Positions 38,745-45,910 of a stretch of DNA of 64,000 nucleotides are shown in pieces. The DNA is taken from assembly GCA_021741205.1 (NCBI GenBank), contig JAIOYI010000002.1:248001-312000 (forward strand), written 5' to 3'. Both the position numbers and the translations under genes were made by a program. The first letter of the stretch is position 1. Each line of letters starts with the position of its first letter. The stretch is from Emcibacter sp. (GTDB taxonomy: Bacteria > Pseudomonadota > Alphaproteobacteria > Sphingomonadales > Emcibacteraceae). Under the pieces are notes generated by a model. The model was not told the DNA's origin, did not search any database, and saw only the letters and a list, made by a program, of their open reading frames with translations.

Positions 38745-39242
38745 ATGACAGAAAAAAACCTTACCAAAGGTTTATTAGACCCCCGTTTCTTGGAAAGGGC
38801 GTATCAGGATGCCATGATTCTGACCCAAGATGTTGCAAATTATCTTGATCATAAAAACAAAACGAAACAGCTTGAACAAAATAAACAAGATGCCAAAACG
38901 GAATTCAATTATGTCAGTGAAAGCATGCGACTGTCGACCTGCCTGATGCAGGTTATGGCTTGGTTTCTGGTTCAAAAAGGTGTTTTGACCGGTGAAATCA
39001 CAAAGAAACAGGCCGGTGAAGAAAAATTTCGTTTAGACGCTGCAGATATCTGCCTGAAAGAAATAAACTCCTCTCAAGAGGATTTTCCGCCGGAATTTAA
39101 CTATTATAGGGAGAAATCTCAGGATCTATACCGGCAAGTCGAACGCATGGATAAAATGATCTATGGTAAAAATCAAAATCATACAAATCCGGTGCATGAT
39201 TTAATAGATCACATCCACAAAAAAAATAGCCCAGACAATTAA
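38745..39242 (+). CDS. rcdA: RcdA-like DUF1465 protein (regulator of CtrA degradation)
   Basis: A 165-residue helical protein of the DUF1465 family, to which Caulobacter RcdA belongs. RcdA is an adaptor that, with CpdR and PopA, delivers CtrA and other substrates to ClpXP. Conserved segments are LERAYQDAMILTQDVANYL, ESMRLSTCLMQVMAWFLVQKGV and LYRQVERMDKMIYG. The length is normal. A cpdR gene lies 11 kb away in this window, so at least two parts of the CtrA proteolysis hierarchy are encoded here. The gene is divergent from hsp20. Confidence 0.75.
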   Translation: MTEKNLTKGLLDPRFLERAYQDAMILTQDVANYLDHKNKTKQLEQNKQDAKTEFNYVSESMRLSTCLMQVMAWFLVQKGVLTGEITKKQAGEEKFRLDAADICLKEINSSQEDFPPEFNYYREKSQDLYRQVERMDKMIYGKNQNHTNPVHDLIDHIHKKNSPDN

Positions 39243-39271
39243 TAATTTATAATCATTATGCTATATTCATA

Positions 39272-39300
39272 TTGACCTGTGGTATTGTGGGTTATATGTT
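39272..39300 (+). promoter_or_regulatory. Putative promoter of tRNA-Lys
   Basis: TTGACC (39272-39277) and TATGTT (39295-39300) are separated by 17 bases, a sigma-70-like spacing, and end 18 bases before the tRNA. Confidence 0.45.
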
Positions 39301-39318
39301 GCCCATTCCTCATTATGG

Positions 39319-39394
39319 GGGCCCGTAGCTCAGTAGGTAGAGCAGCTGACTCTTAATCAGCGTGTCACAGGTTCGATCCCTGTCGGGCTCACCA
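39319..39394 (+). tRNA. tRNA-Lys (anticodon CTT)
   Basis: A 76-base cloverleaf including an encoded CCA. The acceptor stem is GGGCCCG/CGGGCTC, the anticodon stem GCTGA/TCAGC with loop CTCTTAA (anticodon CTT at 39352-39354), and the T arm ACAGG-TTCGATC-CCTGT. All stems pair. Confidence 0.97.
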
Positions 39395-39443
39395 AATATG
39401 CCCTAAAGATATCAATATATTATAGTAAATTTTCTCATGATTA

Positions 39444-40289
39444 TTATTGTTTTTTGCCCTGCGGTATTATCGAAGATAAATCTGCATTTAAGATCTTGCC
39501 TTCCATGGCTCCAAGCCAATCCAAACCTGTTCTGAGTTTAACATTCTCACCAAGCACAATCATAGCAGGCGCCACTATTTCAGCTTTTCTAACATCTTCC
39601 GCAGCGTTGGATAGTGTTGTCTCAATGACAACTTGTGCGTCCGTTGTTGCCTTACTGATAACAGCAACCGTTTCATTGGGTAATCGTCCAGATTTCAGAA
39701 ATTGTTCACACATCAATTCTATTCTGTTCAAGGCCATATAAATTACAATAACAGGAGAAGATTTTGCGAGAGCATCCCAATCTATATCCTTTGATAGACC
39801 ACCGTCCTCTCCATGCCCTGTCAGAAAAGTTACTGCAGAATTCGTATGTCTGTCTGTGAGCGGTATTCCCGCATAAGCAAGCCCTCCAATACCCGCCGTA
39901 ATACCGGGAACAATACGAAAGGGAATATTTGCCTTTACCAAGATGCGGGCTTCTTCACCACCTCGACCAAAAACAAGAGGGTCACCGCCCTTTAATCGAA
40001 GCACTCGCTTGCCAGTTCTTGCATGTTCAACCAGACGTTCTGAAATATCAGCCTGCAAAGCAGAAGCCTTTCCACCTCGTTTTCCAGCATATTCCAACAC
40101 CGCATTTTTATGCGCCAAATCTATGATTTCTTGGCCAACCAAGGCATCATAAATTATAACATCTGCTTGTCCCAAAGCCTTTAGAGTTAGAAGCGACAAA
40201 AGCCCGATATTTCCGGGTCCAGCGCCTGCTAACCACACTGTGCCTTCCTCTAGATCAGGTAACTTATCAAAAATATTATTTATTTTCAT
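39444..40289 (-). CDS. cobA: Uroporphyrinogen-III C-methyltransferase
   Basis: SUMT methylates uroporphyrinogen III at C2 and C7 to precorrin-2, leading to siroheme or cobalamin. The 281-residue protein is the single-domain form, with the SAM-binding opening VWLAGAGPGNIGLLSLLTLKAL, VLEYAGKRGG, VLRLKGGDPLVFGRGGEE, RIVPGITAGIGGLAYAGIPLTDR and VIVIYMALNR. No CysG dehydrogenase/chelatase domain is fused. It could feed B12 for NrdJ or siroheme for sulfite reductase; the window does not settle which. Confidence 0.94.
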   Translation of the reverse strand: MKINNIFDKLPDLEEGTVWLAGAGPGNIGLLSLLTLKALGQADVIIYDALVGQEIIDLAHKNAVLEYAGKRGGKASALQADISERLVEHARTGKRVLRLKGGDPLVFGRGGEEARILVKANIPFRIVPGITAGIGGLAYAGIPLTDRHTNSAVTFLTGHGEDGGLSKDIDWDALAKSSPVIVIYMALNRIELMCEQFLKSGRLPNETVAVISKATTDAQVVIETTLSNAAEDVRKAEIVAPAMIVLGENVKLRTGLDWLGAMEGKILNADLSSIIPQGKKQ

Positions 40290-40360
40290 ATGTTAGTCTT
40301 TAAAAATTTTATATTATTTCCCATATAAACAGTGTGCACAAGGCCGCCTAAAATATGCCA

Positions 40361-40376
40361 TTAATTTATTGTTAAC
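40361..40376 (+). promoter_or_regulatory. Candidate CtrA box upstream of the repeat-rich surface protein gene
   Basis: TTAA-N7-TTAAC matches the CtrA binding consensus and lies 111 bases before the ATG at 40487. In AT-rich sequence such a match can arise by chance about once in a window of this size, so support is modest. No -10/-35 pair was assigned. Confidence 0.3.
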
Positions 40377-40486
40377 TCTACTTATTATCAACTTTTTAAC
40401 ACTAATAATGTTAATACAGTAATATGAAATAATGAATTAAGAACAAATTTTATATAGTTTGATATATATTTTACAGGTATGTTTGG

Positions 40487-42862
40487 ATGAAGTTTAAATA
40501 TAAATTATTGGCTATTGCAAGTACTCTCGCACTAAGCACTTGGGTATACAATGATTTTATTGATACGGATACCACAAAAAAAGCCCTCAATGATCAAATT
40601 GAACAGCTTAAAGACATAAACAATTCAGCCTCTGTCAACAGTCAAGAATCAGGTGATACTAATATTATTTTTGCTGCGCCTACTGATGACATAGAAAAAA
40701 TTAACAACAAAAATAACATCAAACAAAAAACATTAGTTCCCCAAGGCCCTGTTTTTTCTAATACTCCCCAATCTATAAAAATTAATCCAACAAAAATTGC
40801 GCCCAAAGAAAAAGCACAAATCACCCTTGAGGAGGCTTTGAAGGCTGCTATTGATGGTACGGAAGAATCTTTAAAAATTCTCCAAGACTATCTTGACAGT
40901 TCCGCAGGACAGCCGAGCAAGATAACCGACCTTGCCTCTGGTCTACTGGAAAGTTTAAAGAACGCAAAAAATATTACAAGCTCTCAAACTCTTGAGAAGG
41001 CTGCAACAAGAATTATTGATGCCGCTGCACGTGCGGCAACATCCGCATTTACGATGCCCTTTACTTCAGTTTCTGACTTTGGCTTGAGTTTTGGTGATAT
41101 GGGATGGGATTTTGGTCCTGATAAAAAAATTCCGCACCGAGGCTTTGTCCGAGTTACTCCGACAAGTGATAATATTGAAGGGAAAAGCCCCCTAGCTCTA
41201 GAATTTTCAAAGGAAAATGATTTCTTAAAAGATGGTATACTCGATGTAAGCAAATTTGGCATTCCAGAAATTGAGAAAAACAGCTACAGGCTATATGTCT
41301 TTACAGCTCCCCTTCCCTCGGAAATAAATATATCGCATCCTTTTGGTCAAAAATTTGGTGTAAATGGTAATGAGCTGCGTGTTATTGATACATCAAGTGC
41401 AGGCAATAACCAATGGGCAAAATTATCCGCTAATGGCATAAGCCTTGAGGGTGAATCCTCACATAACGGGACTGATTTTTCAGCGTCTATTGAACCTGTT
41501 AGTCTTGGATCAAAAGAAAAAGATGACATCCAAGGTTGGCTATTAACCACTATTGTTAAAACAACAGGCGAACCTATTACCATTAAATTTGAATCCGATG
41601 ATAAATCCAAAACCTATATAGTTGGTATCATATTATCGCCTGTTAATTTAAGTGACATGGAAGATAAGCTCAGCGAACAATTGTTGGCTATGTTAGAAAA
41701 TTTAACACCCGGCGGTACCGACACATCAGGATATACATTTAACAATGATTTTACAGCACAAACATTAAACCAATTTTTTAATAACCCCAATACAAGATCA
41801 GCATTAGGACCCAATGCCCAAGCTTTGGACGGTTTAGGCAGTAGAATTACACTTCCTGCACCGCCCACAGGCGGCGGTGGTGACACGGGCGGCGGTGGAG
41901 ACACGGGCGGCGGCGGTGACACAGGCGGCGGTGGAGACACGGGCGGCGGCGGTGACACGGGCGGCGGTGGTGATACTGGCGGTGGTGGTGACACTGGCGG
42001 TGGTGGTGATACAGGCGGCGGTGGAGACACGGGCGGTGGCGGTGACACAGGCGGCGGTGGAGACACGGGCGGCGGTGGTGATACTGGCGGTGGTGGTGAC
42101 ACTGGCGGTGGTGGTGATACTGGCGGTGGCGGTGACACAGGCGGCGGTGGAGACACGGGCGGCGGTGGAGACACGGGCGGTGGCGGTGACACAGGCGGCG
42201 GTGGTGATACTGGCGGTGGCGGTGACACGGGCGGTGGTGGAGACACGGGCGGCGGTGGAGACACGGGCGGCGGCGGTGACACGGGCGGCGGTGGAGACAC
42301 GGGCGGCGGTGGTGACACGGGCGGCGGCGGCGACACGGGCGGCGGTGATACGGGAAATATACAGCTCTTTGCGGATGGCGGCCCAGATCAAACCATATTA
42401 CTTGGCATGGATTTTAATCTAAACGGGTGTGCACCAGATCCCTTCTCTATTACATCAATATCCCTATGTGATATTGAGACCGAACTTGGATCTTCTCAAT
42501 TTGATACTCTGTTTAACATCAGCTGGGAACTTCATATTGATGGTGTTGACACAACAGTGCTTGGCAATGATTTGCAACTCTATAATGTTATTGACAACAA
42601 CATTGCTTTATTCCCCATGAATGGTACAAATTTTCCAGGCCTTGGAAATTATCTCATTGAATTAATTATAGAATATAGTGGAATACCCTTTAGTTACGGC
42701 AATACGCTCATAACGAACAATGGTGTTGCATTATCCGCAACCGACCAAATGACCCTTTATATTGTCAATGTGTCTGAGCCCCCTATGCTTTCAATATTCG
42801 GATTGGGTTTTGGATTTGCAGCCTTCAGATCACGTAAAAAGATAAAAAAATTGTTCTCATAA
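40487..42862 (+). CDS. Surface protein with GGGGDT repeats, PKD-like segment and PEP-CTERM-like anchor
   Basis: A 791-residue exported protein of unknown function. It has an N-terminal signal/membrane segment (about 5-20, YKLLAIASTLALSTWVY), a region of helices (about 95-190), a beta-rich region (about 200-390) without recognised homology, a repeat stretch at 462-622, and a segment opening ADGGPDQTILLGMDFNL that resembles the start of PKD/Ig-like domains, with two cysteines that could pair. The tail is SEPP (763-766), a hydrophobic stretch to 780 and RSRKKIKK, the layout of PEP-CTERM sorting signals. No exosortase is in the window. It lies just upstream of nfrB- and nfrA-like genes, which suggests a role in the same surface structure; that link is inference. 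Confidence 0.8.
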   Translation: MKFKYKLLAIASTLALSTWVYNDFIDTDTTKKALNDQIEQLKDINNSASVNSQESGDTNIIFAAPTDDIEKINNKNNIKQKTLVPQGPVFSNTPQSIKINPTKIAPKEKAQITLEEALKAAIDGTEESLKILQDYLDSSAGQPSKITDLASGLLESLKNAKNITSSQTLEKAATRIIDAAARAATSAFTMPFTSVSDFGLSFGDMGWDFGPDKKIPHRGFVRVTPTSDNIEGKSPLALEFSKENDFLKDGILDVSKFGIPEIEKNSYRLYVFTAPLPSEINISHPFGQKFGVNGNELRVIDTSSAGNNQWAKLSANGISLEGESSHNGTDFSASIEPVSLGSKEKDDIQGWLLTTIVKTTGEPITIKFESDDKSKTYIVGIILSPVNLSDMEDKLSEQLLAMLENLTPGGTDTSGYTFNNDFTAQTLNQFFNNPNTRSALGPNAQALDGLGSRITLPAPPTGGGGDTGGGGDTGGGGDTGGGGDTGGGGDTGGGGDTGGGGDTGGGGDTGGGGDTGGGGDTGGGGDTGGGGDTGGGGDTGGGGDTGGGGDTGGGGDTGGGGDTGGGGDTGGGGDTGGGGDTGGGGDTGGGGDTGGGGDTGGGGDTGGGGDTGGGGDTGGGDTGNIQLFADGGPDQTILLGMDFNLNGCAPDPFSITSISLCDIETELGSSQFDTLFNISWELHIDGVDTTVLGNDLQLYNVIDNNIALFPMNGTNFPGLGNYLIELIIEYSGIPFSYGNTLITNNGVALSATDQMTLYIVNVSEPPMLSIFGLGFGFAAFRSRKKIKKLFS
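41870..42352 (+). repeat. Coding minisatellite: 26 copies of an 18-bp unit plus one 15-bp copy
   Basis: The 483 bases encode 26 GGGGDT hexapeptides and a final GGGDT. Glycine codons alternate among GGC, GGT and GGA and Thr among ACG, ACA and ACT, and some variants recur as longer blocks, which suggests growth by unequal recombination or slippage. The tract is GC-rich within an AT-rich region. Confidence 0.97.
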
Positions 42863-42918
42863 ACTTTATACTGTATTTTATATCCTGAATAAATAATTTA
42901 AAAAAACAGGGTAAAAAA

Positions 42919-44502
42919 ATACCAATCATAGATATTGTAACGAGTTATCTATTTTTTCTTAAACTGTTACTTTTTGTAACGGCATTTTTTATGCTGTTGA
43001 GTAATCTTGATGATTTGCTCGTTGATATTTATTATTTTCTTTATAAAATCCACCGCAAATATTTTATTTATAAGAAATATCGCCCCTTTCAGGTCGAGGA
43101 TATTCTTACCAAAGAAGAACAGTTTCTTGCCGTTATGATTCCCGCTTGGCAGGAATCTTCTGTCATTCAGGCCATGTTAAAAAATACCCTATCTAGTTAT
43201 AATTACGTAAATTATCATATTTTTGTTGGTTGTTATCCCAATGATCCCGCCACTATTTCAGAAATAGAAAAAATACAACGTCACCACAATAATATGCATA
43301 TTTCCATACTCAAATCTTTTGGCCCAACCAGTAAGGCTGATTGTTTAAACGAAATATATAAAAATATTATAGCCCATGAACATAAGACGCAAATAAGCTT
43401 TGCAGGTTTCATCCTTCATGATGCAGAGGATATTGTTCACCCTTTGGAGTTAAAACTTTATAATCATCTAATTCCACGCAAAGATATGGTGCAAATTCCC
43501 GTAATTCCGTTGGAACGTCCATGGTATGATTTAACGGGTGGCCATTATCAAGATGAATTTGCTGAAAACCATATTAAAGAATTAGTGGTAAGAGAAAGTC
43601 TAACGGGGCATGTCCCGTCCGCAGGTGTCGGCACCGCCCTCAGCCGGCAGGCTATGGATATTATAAGTCAAAATCAAACCATTCAACCCTTTGATATATC
43701 AAACTTAACAGAGGATTATGATCTTGCCCTACGGTTAAAAAAACATAATCTTAGTTTAATTTTTGCGCGGTTTAAAACCAGCCCAAATGACATCATTGCC
43801 ACCCGTGAATTTTTCCCAGATACCATAGCAACCGTCATACGGCAAAAAAGTCGGTGGATTATGGGTATAATTTTTCAAGGCTGGCGCAATCAAAAATGGG
43901 ATGGCCCCCTTTTGATGAAATATGCCCTGTTTCGAGACAGAAAAGCAATTTTCACGGCTCAAATATCCATAATGGCTTATTTTATTCTCGTGAATATTTT
44001 AATGGTCTGGTTTATTGAATGGTTATTGCCCGAAAGCTACCACTTTCCCCCGCTTGTACGGCGCGGTGAATGGCTTGAATATATGTTATGGGGTAATTTT
44101 ATCTTTTTACTGAACCGCAGCCTACACCGATTTTATTTTACCTATCAGATTTATGGTACTTTAACGACGGTCATGTCACTCCCTAGGCAATTATGGGGCA
44201 ATATACTAAATTTTATGGCATCCCTCAGAGCCATATATCTCTATAGCTGTCATATCATGTTCGATATGCCCCTCGTCTGGGATAAAACAGAGCATATGTT
44301 CCCAGATAGTGAACAACTCGTGCCTTACCGCAAAAAACTAGGTGAGTTTCTTATCCACAATAAAATTATTGCAGTGGACAATCTCCATGATGCCCTTTTA
44401 TTTCAGAAGAAAAATGGAGGAAAAATAGGCCAAATATTGATTAAAATGGGCTATATCACAGAACAGCAATTATCAGACACTCTTACGCTGCAGGATGAGT
44501 AG
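42919..44502 (+). CDS. nfrB: NfrB-like family 2 glycosyltransferase with C-terminal MshEN domain; probable ATA start
   Basis: A membrane glycosyltransferase related to E. coli NfrB, which makes a c-di-GMP-controlled exopolysaccharide and serves phage N4 entry. Matching blocks include SNLDDLLVDIYYFLYKI, VMIPAWQESSVI, HIFVGCYPNDP, GPTSKADCLN, FILHDAEDIVHPLELKL, PSAGVGTALSR, LTEDYDLALRLK and RQKSRWIMGIIFQGW (TED and QxxRW motifs). Two or more helices follow (about 345-420). Residues 473-525 form a full 24+5+24 MshEN motif. The first ATG (42991) would lose the first membrane helix seen in NfrB; the frame is open upstream, and ATA at 42919 lies six bases after AGGGT, giving 527 residues. It is shorter than E. 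coli NfrB. The stop overlaps the next gene by 8 bases. Confidence 0.85.
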   Translation: MPIIDIVTSYLFFLKLLLFVTAFFMLLSNLDDLLVDIYYFLYKIHRKYFIYKKYRPFQVEDILTKEEQFLAVMIPAWQESSVIQAMLKNTLSSYNYVNYHIFVGCYPNDPATISEIEKIQRHHNNMHISILKSFGPTSKADCLNEIYKNIIAHEHKTQISFAGFILHDAEDIVHPLELKLYNHLIPRKDMVQIPVIPLERPWYDLTGGHYQDEFAENHIKELVVRESLTGHVPSAGVGTALSRQAMDIISQNQTIQPFDISNLTEDYDLALRLKKHNLSLIFARFKTSPNDIIATREFFPDTIATVIRQKSRWIMGIIFQGWRNQKWDGPLLMKYALFRDRKAIFTAQISIMAYFILVNILMVWFIEWLLPESYHFPPLVRRGEWLEYMLWGNFIFLLNRSLHRFYFTYQIYGTLTTVMSLPRQLWGNILNFMASLRAIYLYSCHIMFDMPLVWDKTEHMFPDSEQLVPYRKKLGEFLIHNKIIAVDNLHDALLFQKKNGGKIGQILIKMGYITEQQLSDTLTLQDE

Positions 44503-45901
44503 AATGTATAGCAAATTGAAATTTATAAACCTGCTATTGATGCTCATTCTACTGCCCTCCCTTGCGCTTTATTTTTTTCTTCAAACCGATTATGCCATCC
44601 GAGAAAGAGCATATTTTCATGATTATCCCTATCAGAAAATAACCAAGAAAGCATTACCAACCGTCACGGTTCATGTTATGACAGAAACACCATCTGCTCT
44701 TATAAGCTCACCAAAGAAATCAATAAATCCAGTGAAATCCATTCAGATAGAACCCCTTGCAAAAATTCAGGATGACTTTAATACTCCCTATTCAAAGCCC
44801 GTCGTTATACCCCCTGTTAAAGCTATAGTTATAGCCAAAAAACAAAAAACAACAGCTATAACACATCCGAAAATATCCCAAGAAAATAGCACACCAGACA
44901 TCAAAAATGACATCATAACAGACAAGCATAATGAGGCAGAACTTGGCTATCTGGTCTATGAAAAGGGTGATTTTGAAAAGGCCATCCAATATTTCGAAAC
45001 GGCACTTAAACAGTCGCCTCATAATAGTGCTATGCGAGAACAATTATCCTATGCCTACAAAAAATCTGGCCACAATAAAAAGGCCGTCGAGAGTTTTAAA
45101 ATAACCATTGACCAATATCTGGAGAAAAATGATGGAAAGGTGCCATTTTCCCTAAGACGGGAAGTGGAACAGTTGGAAAATCGCCTCGAATTCAATAGCT
45201 ACGCTATTTACAGAGATCAATCATCACATGCACAGAATTTATCTGGTGCTGATTTGACCCAGTCGCAGGCGGGAATGGAATTTGTCTATCAACCTGAAAA
45301 TATCGGCTTTAACAATGGTCGTAAATTTCAGGTTTATGGTCGTTTGCTATCCTCCATGCAAGCGGATCAATTTAACCCTAATCCCAAAAGTTATCAGGCA
45401 GGTCTTGGTCTCCGTCTGAAGCCATTTTCCGAGCATAATTTTATAATTTCCGCAGAACGATTGATAAAAGTTGGTGATTATGCCCGCAATGACTGGATGG
45501 TTCGTATGGGTTATTCTCTTGATCATGGCACAGATTATCAGGAACACAAAACAAGCTGGTGGAGCTATAGTCTTTATCTTGATGCAGCATTGATTAATCC
45601 CACGTCCCATCCTGATATTTTGCTGACCTCACAAGTCGTCAGCGGTTATAACATACCCCTCACAGCGGGTATTATTCTGCAACCACGTCTTACGGGACTG
45701 GCCACTTGGCAAAAAGATATTTTTCACAAAACCAGCCTCATTGAGATGGGTCCTGGTGTTAATATACGCACCTATTTTCATGAAACAAAATACGAGGCCT
45801 ATCGAAGCTATATTGACATAACAGCCGAGTATCGTCTTAAAATTTCAGGCAATAGCATTGGGGGAAGCGGACCCATTCTAAGTCTTATCCTACATTTTTA
45901 A
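44495..45901 (+). CDS. nfrA: Compact NfrA-like protein: membrane anchor, TPR and C-terminal outer-membrane barrel domain
   Basis: A 468-residue protein, about half the length of E. coli NfrA. It has one hydrophobic segment (about 9-28), a Pro/Lys-rich linker (about 50-145), two TPR-like repeats (about 147-215, LGYLVYEKGDFEKAIQYFETAL) and a C-terminal domain like that of NfrA (about 225-468) with alternating strands such as FQVYGRLLSSMQAD and a final ILSLILHF ending in Phe, as in outer-membrane barrels. No clear signal-peptidase site follows the hydrophobic segment, so it is uncertain whether the N-terminus is cleaved. It overlaps nfrB by 8 bases and likely exports or anchors the polymer made by NfrB. 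Confidence 0.78.
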   Translation: MSRMYSKLKFINLLLMLILLPSLALYFFLQTDYAIRERAYFHDYPYQKITKKALPTVTVHVMTETPSALISSPKKSINPVKSIQIEPLAKIQDDFNTPYSKPVVIPPVKAIVIAKKQKTTAITHPKISQENSTPDIKNDIITDKHNEAELGYLVYEKGDFEKAIQYFETALKQSPHNSAMREQLSYAYKKSGHNKKAVESFKITIDQYLEKNDGKVPFSLRREVEQLENRLEFNSYAIYRDQSSHAQNLSGADLTQSQAGMEFVYQPENIGFNNGRKFQVYGRLLSSMQADQFNPNPKSYQAGLGLRLKPFSEHNFIISAERLIKVGDYARNDWMVRMGYSLDHGTDYQEHKTSWWSYSLYLDAALINPTSHPDILLTSQVVSGYNIPLTAGIILQPRLTGLATWQKDIFHKTSLIEMGPGVNIRTYFHETKYEAYRSYIDITAEYRLKISGNSIGGSGPILSLILHF

Positions 45902-45910
45902 AATTCGTTA

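Noticed and set aside
41870..42352. RTX calcium-binding repeats or a CRISPR array
   Set aside because: RTX repeats have a nine-residue period with GGxGxDxxx; this has a six-residue period. There are no spacers, and the tract is in frame within a gene, so it is not CRISPR.
41614..42422. Long open frames on both strands over the GGGGDT repeat tract (Pro-rich, Ala/Val/Thr-rich products)
   Set aside because: They exist only because an 18-base repeat without stops is open in every frame. They have no ribosome-binding site and no homology beyond the repeat.
40290..42990. Sigma-54 promoter (TGGCAC-N5-TTGC) for the surface locus, which the nearby sigma-54 regulator might use
   Set aside because: No sequence close to this consensus was found upstream of the repeat-protein gene or before the nfrB-like gene.
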